A DNA stretch of 53,703 nt, taken from assembly GCF_001632285.1 (NCBI RefSeq), contig NZ_LWAH01000013.1, positions 404,190 through 457,892 on the forward strand, written 5' to 3'. Every line of letters begins with the position of its first letter. The first letter of the stretch is position 1. Shown here piece after piece: positions 1 to 7,693 of this stretch. The stretch comes from Moraxella catarrhalis (GTDB taxonomy: Bacteria > Pseudomonadota > Gammaproteobacteria > Pseudomonadales > Moraxellaceae). The translations under genes were made by a program, and so were the position numbers. The notes below the pieces were generated by a model. It had not been told where the DNA came from. It ran no database searches and was given only the letters and a program-made list of their open reading frames with translations.

Positions 1-20
1 TGGTTGGTTGGTTGGTTGGT
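1..20. repeat. Tetranucleotide tract (TGGT)5, cut by the window edge
   Basis: Five perfect TGGT units (CAAC on the minus strand) start at the first base, so the tract may be longer. It lies inside the short minus-strand frame that starts at 39 and would encode QPTN repeats. Confidence 0.85.
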
Positions 21-39
21 CCATTTTGCAAAATTCCAT
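1..39 (-). CDS. 5' end of a phase-variable mod-type gene (partial)
   Basis: On the minus strand an ATG at 39 opens a frame reading MEFCKMDQPTNQPTN, in which the DNA is five CAAC units (TGGT on the plus strand, 1-20) continuing past the left edge. Four-base repeats just inside a start codon change the reading frame when their number changes, the usual design of on/off phase variation. M. catarrhalis is known to carry type III DNA methyltransferase genes (modM and relatives) with such CAAC/CCAA tracts near the start, so this is probably one of them. Only 13 codons are visible and no methyltransferase motif can be checked. No clear ribosome binding site is seen; a second ATG lies at 24. The total repeat number and the on/off state cannot be read here. 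Confidence 0.55.
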   Translation of the reverse strand, partial: MEFCKMDQPTNQP

Positions 40-76
40 TCAGAGTGTCAAGTAAAATTTTTATTTTAACAAATTT

Positions 77-108
77 TTTGATAAACATAAAGTTTGATAA
101 ACATAAAG
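77..108. repeat. 16-bp exact direct repeat, two copies
   Basis: The unit TTTGATAAACATAAAG occurs twice back to back (77-92 and 93-108). It lies upstream of the phase-variable gene at the left edge and downstream of the dat terminator, so it falls in or near the promoter of the left gene. Its role is unknown. Confidence 0.8.
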
Positions 109-121
109 CCGGTTTGTCTTA

Positions 122-150
122 TAAAAAAAAGACGTGCTATTGGCACGCCT
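122..150 (-). terminator. Intrinsic terminator of dat
   Basis: On the minus strand the stem AGGCGTGC / GCACGTCT (one G-U pair) with loop CAATA is followed by a run of eight or nine T. It lies just past the dat stop codon. Confidence 0.85.
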
Positions 151-172
151 TTATTTTTATGATAATCAACGA

Positions 173-1549
173 TTAGCCACGCACTGCTTTCACCGCTTCG
201 CCCACCGCCTTTTTAAAGCGAGTGATGACCTGTTCACACTCGTCGGTAGTGATGGTAATCGGACACAAAAGACGCACGACCGTACCGCCACGACCACCAC
301 GCTCCAACAGCAGTTTATTATCAAAACAGGCTTTTTGGATGGCGGCGGCAAGCTCACCGTCGGCAGGATATGAACCCATATGGTCAGCTTCTTGGCGTTC
401 ATCCACAATCTCAATGCCCATCATCAGACCACACCCACGCACATGACCGATACAAGGGTACTGGCTCGCGATTTTTTGGAGTTCTGTGCGCAAAAACTCA
501 CCTTGAATGCGTGCATTGTCTGCCAAATTGTTTTGGCTGATTTGGGTTAATACATTATAGCCTGCTGCCATGGCAAGCTGATTGCCACGGAATGTGCCTG
601 TGTGTCCTGCTGGCGACCATGCGTCAAATTTTTTGTTAATGGCAAGCACAGCAAGGGGCAGGCCGCCGCCCACCGCCTTAGACATGACGACCACATCAGG
701 GACAATCTCAGCATGCTCAAAGGCGAACATTTTACCAGAGCGGGCAAATCCTGCTTGTACCTCATCTAGGATAAGCACAATGTCGTGGCGGGCGGTAACT
801 TCACGCACCTTTTGCAGCCATTTTTTGGGAGCAGGGACGACACCGCCCTCGCCTTGGATGGCCTCTAAGATGACAGCGGCAGGCTTAACCACGCCACTTT
901 CAACATCTTCAATGAAGTTTTCAAAATAATAAGTCAAGGCATCCACACCAGCCTCACCGCCCAGCCCCAACGGACAACGATACTCATGCGGATAAGGCAA
1001 AAACTGTACGCCTGCCATGAGATTGCCAACCTTTTGTTTGGCGGATAAGTTACCTGTCATGGCAAGAGCGCCATGTGTCATGCCATGATAACCGCCGCTA
1101 AATGCGATGACATTATCACGCCCTGTATAAGTTTTGGCAAGTTTAATGGCAGCTTCTGTACCATCCGCCCCTGTCGGGCCACAAAATTGCAGCACAAAAT
1201 CCTTGGGGAAAAATGACAACAGTTTTTCGGTAAACGCATCTTTAATTGGCGTGGTGATATCAAGGGTGTGTAATGGCAAACCGCTGTCTAACACATCTTT
1301 GATAGCGTTTATGGTAGCAGGATGATTATGACCTAATGCCAATGTGCCAGCACCTGCCAAACAGTCAAGATACTCATTACCCTCCACATCGGTCACCCAA
1401 CAGCCTTGGGCTTTGGCGATGGCTAGGGGGAGTTTTCTGGGGTAGCTTCTGACATTAGACTCCATCTGATTTTGACGGGTCAAGTAGTAGTCATTGGTTG
1501 CACCATCTTTGGGGGCTGTGGGGGCATGATTTATAGAGTGAACGCTCAT
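173..1549 (-). CDS. dat: Diaminobutyrate--2-oxoglutarate aminotransferase
   Basis: PLP-dependent class III aminotransferase of 458 residues. It interconverts L-aspartate 4-semialdehyde plus glutamate and L-2,4-diaminobutyrate plus 2-oxoglutarate in the cytoplasm; in relatives such as Acinetobacter this feeds 1,3-diaminopropane synthesis with the decarboxylase Ddc. Visible features are the phosphate-binding [11 protein letters not shown] stretch (about 124-134), SGGYHG (151-156), the aspartate of LDEVQAGF (D262) that holds the PLP ring, and the Schiff-base lysine in SKAVGGG (K291). The length is normal for Dat. No ddc gene is next to it: the left neighbour is the edge gene and queE is divergent on the right. 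It is preceded by an unusually long structured leader (see 1603-1758). An ectoine-type EctB role is less likely because no ectA or ectC is nearby. Confidence 0.9.
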   Translation of the reverse strand: MSVHSINHAPTAPKDGATNDYYLTRQNQMESNVRSYPRKLPLAIAKAQGCWVTDVEGNEYLDCLAGAGTLALGHNHPATINAIKDVLDSGLPLHTLDITTPIKDAFTEKLLSFFPKDFVLQFCGPTGADGTEAAIKLAKTYTGRDNVIAFSGGYHGMTHGALAMTGNLSAKQKVGNLMAGVQFLPYPHEYRCPLGLGGEAGVDALTYYFENFIEDVESGVVKPAAVILEAIQGEGGVVPAPKKWLQKVREVTARHDIVLILDEVQAGFARSGKMFAFEHAEIVPDVVVMSKAVGGGLPLAVLAINKKFDAWSPAGHTGTFRGNQLAMAAGYNVLTQISQNNLADNARIQGEFLRTELQKIASQYPCIGHVRGCGLMMGIEIVDERQEADHMGSYPADGELAAAIQKACFDNKLLLERGGRGGTVVRLLCPITITTDECEQVITRFKKAVGEAVKAVRG

Positions 1550-1602
1550 ATCGGATTACCATCTCAGATAAGGGTTGAAAGAACAAGCATAATTGCTTGA
1601 CG

Positions 1603-1645
1603 AAAAAACCCATACTTTTTGTATAGGTTTTGATATATGGGTTTT
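1603..1645 (-). promoter_or_regulatory. Attenuator-like hairpin pair in the dat leader
   Basis: On the minus strand CCTATAC (1627-1621), loop AAAAA, GTATGGG (1615-1609) and a run of six T (1608-1603) make a small intrinsic terminator. An upstream arm AAAACCCATA (1645-1636) is perfectly complementary to TATGGGTTTT (1614-1605) and would compete for the same 3' arm. No minus-strand gene lies upstream that would need a terminator, because queE is divergent, so this sits in the 5' leader of dat about 55 bases before its start. That it acts as an attenuator is inference. Confidence 0.5.
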
Positions 1646-1764
1646 GGTTGATAACACGGCTTAGGTACTTATTTTAATATTTTAATAACTTGGCAATTCA
1701 AATAAGCCCTAAACACAAAATAACCACCAAATAACTATCACTTGGTACGGTTATTTTGCTAAAT

Positions 1765-1792
1765 ATGATACACGCTTATAAAAAAATGTAAA
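1765..1792 (-). promoter_or_regulatory. Predicted sigma-70 promoter of dat
   Basis: Minus-strand TTTACA (1792-1787), a 16-bp spacer and TATCAT (1770-1765). Transcription would start near 1758, at the outer base of the first leader hairpin, giving an untranslated leader of about 210 nt. Confidence 0.5.
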
Positions 1793-2035
1793 GCCTTTTG
1801 TTTTTAATGGCGATCATTTGGGCGTGGCTGGCTTTGATATTTGTCATAACAATGCTTGTTTAAATTAAATAGCAAGACAATGATAATTTTTTAAAATGCA
1901 GATGATAACTTTTCTATCAAGCCAGTTTTTACCATTTAAGCAGCATGCATCATTGATAATCCATTCGCCATTTATGTAGAGGTTTGGTACAATATCGCAT
2001 TTTATCACCACTTGACACTTAAAAAGCCAAACATC

Positions 2036-2752
2036 GTGACCAAAGACACCCTTAGAAATACCAAAATCCCAACCACCGATCCGCAAGCAGGTCTGAAGCT
2101 GACAGAGATTTTTTATTCTCTACAAGGTGAAGCGTTGACGGCTGGGCTACCAACGATTTTTATTCGCCTAACAGGCTGTCCTTTGCGTTGTCATTATTGT
2201 GATACGACCTATTCTTTTTCAGGCGGTGAGCGTTGGGGGCTTGATGATATCATGACGCATATTGCCCAATATCCTTGCTGGCGTGTCTGCGTAACAGGCG
2301 GCGAGCCTTTGGCTCAGCCAAATGCCATTGCATTAATGCATAAACTGATACAGTCGGGTTATGAGGTTAGCCTTGAGACAGCAGGTGCTTTATCGGTTGC
2401 TAATGTACCGCCATTGGTCTCAAAAGTCATGGATCTAAAATCACCATCATCAGGCGAGGCTGATAAAAACTTATGGGAAAATTTAGCCCATCTTACCTTG
2501 CACGACCAAATTAAAATCGTCATTGCCAACCGCACAGATTATGAATGGGCAAAAAATATCATTACCAAACACGCTTTAGATGATAAAGTTGGCACGATTT
2601 GGCTATCACCCATGTTTAACATCCAAGAAAACACAAGCCACGCACCGAAACTGGCAACCGATTTGGCAGAATGGATTTTAAAAGACGCTCTGCCCGTTCG
2701 GTTTGGCTTACAGCTACATAAAATCATTTGGGCAGATGCTAAGGGCAAATAA
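2036..2752 (+). CDS. queE: 7-carboxy-7-deazaguanine synthase
   Basis: Radical SAM enzyme that contracts 6-carboxytetrahydropterin to 7-carboxy-7-deazaguanine in queuosine biosynthesis. The CxxxCxxC iron-sulfur motif is in GCPLRCHYCDTTYSF (C48, C52 and C55 from this start), followed by VTGGEPL, the glycine-rich SAM-binding stretch. About 238 residues, close to the family norm. There is no upstream ATG. I chose GTG at 2036 because the likely -10 box (TACAAT, about 1989-1994) would start transcription near 2000; an in-frame TTG at 2012 is the alternative. Neither start has a strong ribosome binding site. No other queuosine gene is in the window. Confidence 0.88.
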   Translation: MTKDTLRNTKIPTTDPQAGLKLTEIFYSLQGEALTAGLPTIFIRLTGCPLRCHYCDTTYSFSGGERWGLDDIMTHIAQYPCWRVCVTGGEPLAQPNAIALMHKLIQSGYEVSLETAGALSVANVPPLVSKVMDLKSPSSGEADKNLWENLAHLTLHDQIKIVIANRTDYEWAKNIITKHALDDKVGTIWLSPMFNIQENTSHAPKLATDLAEWILKDALPVRFGLQLHKIIWADAKGK

Positions 2753-2861
2753 ACGGTAATATGAGCTGTATGATACCGTTAATCACCTTGCCATCTGCCA
2801 ATCTGTAACGCACGCACGCCCCATTAATTAACCTAGCACCAAATACACCCTCTGACAAACT

Positions 2862-3503
2862 ATGGATATCTTAACCAACTTTCCCACCCAACTGCTCATT
2901 TACTCACTTGATATGATTGGTATCAGTGCCTGTGCCATCGCTGCGACAACTTTGGCAATGTATAAGCGGTTTGATTTATTTGGCTGTATCTTAGTTTCAA
3001 TGGTCAATGCCATTGGTGGCGGTAGCCTGCGTGATATCATACTAGACCGTCATCCGCTGTTTTGGATGACTGATTTAACTTATGTCATACTCATTACAAC
3101 AACATCCATTATCTGCCAACTGTTTTTTCATCGCCTTGGACACATTGACCGTGCTTTAAAATTTTTTGATGCCATTGGTCTTGCTGTGTTTAGTGTGATT
3201 GGCTTAACGGTGGCGTTATCGTTTGATGCCCATCCACTGATTGCCGTGATGATGGCGGTGATGACAAGCATCGCAGGTGGTATCATGCGTGATATGATTT
3301 GTAACGAAATTCCTTTGGTTTTACAAAAAGAAATTTATATCAGTGCCAGCATTATCGGTTCTGCTTTGTATTTAGTTTTAGAAATTTGGGGATTTGCTGA
3401 CTGGATAAAACAAGGTCTGGCATTAGTCAGTATCTTTGGGATACGCATGTTGGCACTAAAATTTGATTGGCACTTACCTTCAATTGAGCTTAAAAAATCT
3501 TGA
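2862..3503 (+). CDS. TRIC-like (UPF0126) membrane protein
   Basis: Integral inner-membrane protein of 213 residues with about seven hydrophobic segments. It contains two copies of the family signature, GGGSLRDIILDRHP (about 50-65) and AGGIMRDMICNEIP (about 138-151), consistent with the internal two-fold repeat of the UPF0126/YicG family. Bacterial members are related to TRIC trimeric cation channels and have also been linked to glycine transport; the substrate here cannot be told. It starts 109 bp after queE on the same strand and converges with recJ. Confidence 0.8.
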   Translation: MDILTNFPTQLLIYSLDMIGISACAIAATTLAMYKRFDLFGCILVSMVNAIGGGSLRDIILDRHPLFWMTDLTYVILITTTSIICQLFFHRLGHIDRALKFFDAIGLAVFSVIGLTVALSFDAHPLIAVMMAVMTSIAGGIMRDMICNEIPLVLQKEIYISASIIGSALYLVLEIWGFADWIKQGLALVSIFGIRMLALKFDWHLPSIELKKS

Positions 3504-3541
3504 TAAGATTTGCCCTTTATCCCAAAGATATCCATTTTATG

Positions 3542-5311
3542 CTAAACAGACAATGCCGCCACACTCATCACCGCCAAGTCCTTAATCACCAGCTGCAGAC
3601 TTTGGCTGCCTTGCCATTCATTAATATCCAAAGTATACAAAATATGCACGCCAAACGCTCGATAATCCCAACTGTCCGCTTGATAATTAAACCAAATCGC
3701 ATCAATCGGATATTGCACCCCTGCCATTTTTAGGCTAAGTTTTAGATGTTTATCTTTTAAGATACGATGGTTAATCACCTCAAACTTGCCATCAAAAACA
3801 GGCGGTACAAAACCATTGCCCCAAACGCTGATGTTTTTTAATCTATCCACAAAACTTAGGCTAAACTCGTCAGGCAATAACGCTCCATCGGTGAATTTTT
3901 GTTCATAAAACACATCATCATCAAAACCCAACAGCACCTCTTGGAGTGCTTGATTAAATCGTTCAAAATCAGCCTTTTGAATGGTCAAGCCTGCTGCCAT
4001 TGCATGACCGCCAAAATGCTTGATCAAATCAGGATGAGCCAGTGCCACGCTTTCAATGACATCACGAATATGTATGCCTGCAATAGAACGAGCTGAGCCT
4101 TTGATATCATCTGACTTGCCAACCAATGCGGTATCTGCTGGTGCAAAAACGATGCTTGGACGGTACAATTTTTCTTTTAGGCGACCTGCAACAATACCGA
4201 TAACCCCTTGATGCCAGTCATCTTGATAAAGCACAATGCCTTTAGGCGGTGTCTCATCAAACTCAGATAAACTTTGGACAATGGCAATGGCATCATCTTT
4301 CATGCTCATCTCAACATGGCGGCGAGATTGATTAAGCTGATTAAGCTTAATTGCCAATCGGTGTGCCTCTCCCCAATCATCAGTAAGTAGACACTCCACA
4401 CCAATACGCATATTATCCATCCGTCCAGCGGCATTAATCCTAGGTGCGATGGCAAATCCAAAATCATCACTGGTGATGGTCTGATATTGCCTACCTGCCT
4501 GCTCTAAGATGGCTAAAATGCCCACGACGCATCGACCTTGACGGATCAGCTGCAGCCCATGCGTGACCAAAATGCGGTTATTTTTATCCAGCACACCAAG
4601 GTCTGCGACTGTGCCTAGAGCAACCAAATCTAAATACTTAGCCACGCTGGCACTGGATTTGCCCAGTTGGCGGCGATGCTTGGCAAGCCTGCCCATCACA
4701 TAAAACGCCACACCCACACCAACAAGATAGCGACTACCAAAATGACAACCCAACTGATTGGGATTGACCACAGCATCGGCAGGCGGTGATGGTTTGGTGG
4801 TCAAATGATGGTCGGTAATCACCACCTTGATCCCCATCTGATGGGCAGTGGCCACACCATCATGGCTTGAGATGCCATTATCCACCGTGATGATTAAGTT
4901 TGGGCGATACAATGCAGCACCATGCTCAACAATTTGCGGTGTCAGTCCATAGCCGAACTTAAATCGGTCAGGCACCAAAAAATCCACCAAAGCGCCCATT
5001 TGTCGCAGGACACGCACCATCAATGCCGTACTGGTTGCCCCATCACAATCAAAATCACCGACAATTAAAATACGCTCACCTTGGTCAATGGCGGTATCAA
5101 TGAGCGTAACCGCTGTATCAATACCCATCAAATCTGCTGCCGCAAGCAGCTGGCAGATGTGCGTATCTATTTGGCTGATATCGTGTACACCCCTAGCCTG
5201 TAAAACTCGTGCAAGTGTTGATGAGTCCAGCTGATCACGCAGTGCCTGATTGAGTGGCTCGGTCAATCTTGGGCTAAGTGTGAGTGTTTTTTGGGAATCT
5301 TGACGCACCAT
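3542..5311 (-). CDS. recJ: Single-stranded-DNA-specific 5'-3' exonuclease RecJ
   Basis: DHH-family exonuclease acting in RecF-pathway recombination, base excision and mismatch repair. Visible motifs are DFDCDGAT (about 86-93), VDNGIS, VITDHH (about 164-169, the DHH motif), a VNPNQ metal-site stretch and the DHHA1 glycine motif GGHAMAAG. About 589 residues, normal for RecJ. The ATG at 5311 overlaps the ispH stop (TGATG), so the two genes are very likely translationally coupled; a TTG at 5314 is the only nearby alternative. Confidence 0.95.
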   Translation of the reverse strand: MVRQDSQKTLTLSPRLTEPLNQALRDQLDSSTLARVLQARGVHDISQIDTHICQLLAAADLMGIDTAVTLIDTAIDQGERILIVGDFDCDGATSTALMVRVLRQMGALVDFLVPDRFKFGYGLTPQIVEHGAALYRPNLIITVDNGISSHDGVATAHQMGIKVVITDHHLTTKPSPPADAVVNPNQLGCHFGSRYLVGVGVAFYVMGRLAKHRRQLGKSSASVAKYLDLVALGTVADLGVLDKNNRILVTHGLQLIRQGRCVVGILAILEQAGRQYQTITSDDFGFAIAPRINAAGRMDNMRIGVECLLTDDWGEAHRLAIKLNQLNQSRRHVEMSMKDDAIAIVQSLSEFDETPPKGIVLYQDDWHQGVIGIVAGRLKEKLYRPSIVFAPADTALVGKSDDIKGSARSIAGIHIRDVIESVALAHPDLIKHFGGHAMAAGLTIQKADFERFNQALQEVLLGFDDDVFYEQKFTDGALLPDEFSLSFVDRLKNISVWGNGFVPPVFDGKFEVINHRILKDKHLKLSLKMAGVQYPIDAIWFNYQADSWDYRAFGVHILYTLDINEWQGSQSLQLVIKDLAVMSVAALSV

Positions 5312-6252
5312 CAAACTGCCTTAGTCAGTGATTTTGGCAAACTAAAAGTAACATTTTCTTCGATGCCTGATAGCTCAGTAGGCACATCAGCCCCCCATAA
5401 TTGCAGTGTATCAAGCACTTCTTGAATGAGTATCTCAGGTGCTGATGCCCCTGCTGTTACACCAACATATGTCACGCCCTCAAACCATGCTTGGCTCATC
5501 TGACCAGCATTATCAATCAAATACGCCCGCCTGCCCATTCGCTCGGCAAGCTCACGCAGGCGATTGGAATTTGATGAGTTTGGACTGCCCACAACCAACA
5601 CAACCTCACAATGATGAGAAAGCAATTTAACCGCATCTTGGCGGTTTTGGGTGGCATAACAAATGTCATCTTTTCTGGGGGCATTGATGGCAGGAAATCG
5701 GTCTTTGAGTGCATCAATGACATTGGCAGTATCATCCATTGATAGCGTTGTTTGTGTGACAAATGCCAATGACTTATCACGCTCAAAGTCAAGCTTAGCC
5801 ACATCCTCAACATCTTCAACCAAATGAATGCGTCCACCAAAACTGGTATCAAAACGCCCCATCGTCCCTTCTACCTCGGGGTGTCCTGCATGCCCGATAA
5901 GAATGGCGTCCATGCCCCCTTTGGCAAATTTACCCACCTCAATATGCACTTTGGTAACCAGTGGACAAGTTGCGTCAAATACCGTCAAATCACGGCGTTT
6001 TGCTTCATCTTCAACCGCCTTTGAAACCCCATGTGCCGAAAAAATGACAATCGCCCCATCAGGCACTTCATCGAGCTCTTCAACGAACACCGCACCTCGG
6101 CGTGCCAAATCCTCAACCACAAATTTATTATGAACAACTTCATGACGGACATAAATGGGCGGATTAAAACGGCGTAACGCTTCATTGACAATCGCAATCG
6201 CTCTGTCCACACCTGCACAAAATCCACGAGGATTGGCTAATAATATTTTCAT
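5311..6252 (-). CDS. ispH: 4-hydroxy-3-methylbut-2-enyl diphosphate reductase
   Basis: Last enzyme of the MEP isoprenoid pathway, reducing HMBPP to IPP and DMAPP with an iron-sulfur cluster. The three cluster cysteines are visible: C12 in [10 protein letters not shown]96 in DATCPLV and C198 in [10 protein letters not shown]. Conserved HEVVHN and the TxTTLS region (about 167-171) are also present. 313 residues, the usual length. First gene of an ispH-recJ pair, with a 1-base overlap to recJ, and divergent from gmk. Confidence 0.96.
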   Translation of the reverse strand: MKILLANPRGFCAGVDRAIAIVNEALRRFNPPIYVRHEVVHNKFVVEDLARRGAVFVEELDEVPDGAIVIFSAHGVSKAVEDEAKRRDLTVFDATCPLVTKVHIEVGKFAKGGMDAILIGHAGHPEVEGTMGRFDTSFGGRIHLVEDVEDVAKLDFERDKSLAFVTQTTLSMDDTANVIDALKDRFPAINAPRKDDICYATQNRQDAVKLLSHHCEVVLVVGSPNSSNSNRLRELAERMGRRAYLIDNAGQMSQAWFEGVTYVGVTAGASAPEILIQEVLDTLQLWGADVPTELSGIEENVTFSLPKSLTKAV

Positions 6253-6418
6253 CGTGTTACTCGGTATTTCCCAAAATATCCGCCCATTTTAGCAAATTTT
6301 AGCCAATAAACCTAGCCGTTACCCCAAATACATTCGCTGATAAGCTGCCCATCAAAGCGATTATTTTATCCCAAAAATATGCTAAAATAGGGTAATTTAT
6401 CACTGATAAGGTCATATC

Positions 6419-7048
6419 ATGGCAGGCACGCTTTTTATCATCACCGCCGCATCAGGCACAGGCAAAACCTCACTGGTCAAAGAACTGCTCAAATGTACCA
6501 AGGGCTTATGTGTGAGCATCTCGCATACCACACGCCAACCTCGCCCAGGCGAAATTAACGGTACACACTATCATTTTATTGACACCGCAAGCTTTCAGTC
6601 ATTAATTCAAGCATCTGAGTTTTTAGAATATGCCCAAGTATTTGACCATTATTATGGCACATCAAAACAAGCCGTCATAGATTTATTAGCCCAAGGGATT
6701 GATGTCATCTTGGAAATTGATTGGCAAGGTGCATTACAGGTCAAAGCACAATTTGACCAAGCGGTGATGATTTTTATCCTACCGCCCACTCGCCAAGCGT
6801 TGGCAGAGCGATTATCAAACCGTGGTCAAGACAGCCAAGAGGTCATCAAAAAACGCTTGGCAGGCTCACTGGATGAAATACGCCAATACGATCAATTTGA
6901 TTATGTGGTGATTAATGATCGCTTTGAGATGGCGTTAGATGATTTACAAACGATTATTAAGAGCCACCGCCTGACGCTACATGCACAGCAGGCTCGCCAT
7001 GCTGCTTTGATTGCTGCATTATTTGATGATACGCCAACCTATCCATGA
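6419..7048 (+). CDS. gmk: Guanylate kinase
   Basis: Phosphorylates GMP to GDP with ATP in the cytoplasm. The P-loop is AASGTGKTS (10-18), in which the usual GPSG start is replaced by AASG; the GMP-binding [17 protein letters not shown] stretch and the lid follow. 209 residues, typical. It stands ahead of rpoZ and spoT, the widespread gmk-rpoZ-spoT order that links GTP supply to ppGpp turnover. Confidence 0.96.
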   Translation: MAGTLFIITAASGTGKTSLVKELLKCTKGLCVSISHTTRQPRPGEINGTHYHFIDTASFQSLIQASEFLEYAQVFDHYYGTSKQAVIDLLAQGIDVILEIDWQGALQVKAQFDQAVMIFILPPTRQALAERLSNRGQDSQEVIKKRLAGSLDEIRQYDQFDYVVINDRFEMALDDLQTIIKSHRLTLHAQQARHAALIAALFDDTPTYP

Positions 7049-7096
7049 ATTGATAAAAATCATCAAAAGGCACTTAAAAAACCCAAAAAAACTTGA

Positions 7097-7102
7097 TATA
7101 AT
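7097..7102 (+). promoter_or_regulatory. Possible -10 box for rpoZ
   Basis: TATAAT lies 34 bases before the rpoZ start in the 87-bp gap after gmk, in the context CTTGATATAATAC. No good -35 box is seen. Confidence 0.35.
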
Positions 7103-7135
7103 ACAAAATTCACCATTTAGTTTAAGAGAATATCC

Positions 7136-7408
7136 ATGGCACGAGTAACCATCGAAGACTGTCTAGAAAATGTCGATAATCGTTTTGAGTTGATTTTGGT
7201 GGCAAGCAAGCGCGCCCGCCAACTTGCCAATGGTAAAGTTGAGCCAACGGTCGCTGTTGATAACGACAAGCCAACTGTACTTGCATTGCGTGAAATCTCA
7301 GCAGGTCATGTCAGTCGTGCGATCTTAGATGAGCCTGATGAGGACTTATTCCCAAAGTCAAATCAATCCTACGAAATCACACCTGAGCAGCTAGGCAATA
7401 CCCTATAA
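7136..7408 (+). CDS. rpoZ: RNA polymerase omega subunit
   Basis: Small subunit that helps assemble RNA polymerase and forms part of one ppGpp-binding site in proteobacteria. The typical start [30 protein letters not shown] is seen in parts: MARVTIEDC, then NRFELI and [18 protein letters not shown] follows. 90 residues, a normal length. Placed between gmk and spoT, and followed by a strong terminator. Confidence 0.96.
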   Translation: MARVTIEDCLENVDNRFELILVASKRARQLANGKVEPTVAVDNDKPTVLALREISAGHVSRAILDEPDEDLFPKSNQSYEITPEQLGNTL

Positions 7409-7423
7409 TCTGCTTAAGTTCCC

Positions 7424-7458
7424 AAAGCCATGAGCCATATTTGTTCATGGCTTTTTTT
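7424..7458 (+). terminator. Intrinsic terminator after rpoZ
   Basis: AAAGCCATGA pairs with TTCATGGCTTT and is followed by T residues to 7458. It separates spoT transcription from gmk-rpoZ. Confidence 0.85.
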
Positions 7459-7581
7459 AGTTCATATTGATTTATATTGATTTGTCATCTGATTTTAGAG
7501 ATATCATACCCGCCATATTTATTCATAACAACTTATTCATTTATAAAAATCTTAAAATTAATCAATTCAATGGTAAAGATA

Positions 7582-7612
7582 TTGACAACACCCCTACAAA
7601 GTGCTTTATTAT
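7582..7612 (+). promoter_or_regulatory. Possible spoT promoter
   Basis: TTGACA (7582-7587) and TATTAT (7607-7612) with a 19-bp spacer, longer than ideal. Given the terminator after rpoZ, spoT needs its own promoter and this is the best candidate. Confidence 0.4.
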
Positions 7613-7693
7613 AGAGCGTAAGTTACGGGGTTAACCCAAATAAGCCAAGTCATTTTTTAGCCATTGATCAAAGTGAATTTGTACGAGCCATCT

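Larger units (their letters stand above)
1550..2035. other. dat/queE intergenic region with structured dat leader
   Basis: No gene is seen. The minus strand carries the likely dat promoter (1765-1792) and a leader of about 210 nt with three paired elements: CAAAATAACC/GGTTATTTTG (1716-1725 with 1749-1758, at the predicted 5' end), CTTATTT/AAATAAG with flanking AGG/CCT (1663-1674 with 1700-1710), and the attenuator-like pair at 1603-1645. A further small hairpin CAAGCA-ATTA-TGCTTG lies just downstream. On the plus strand TACAAT at about 1989-1994 is a possible queE -10 box. Confidence 0.5.
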
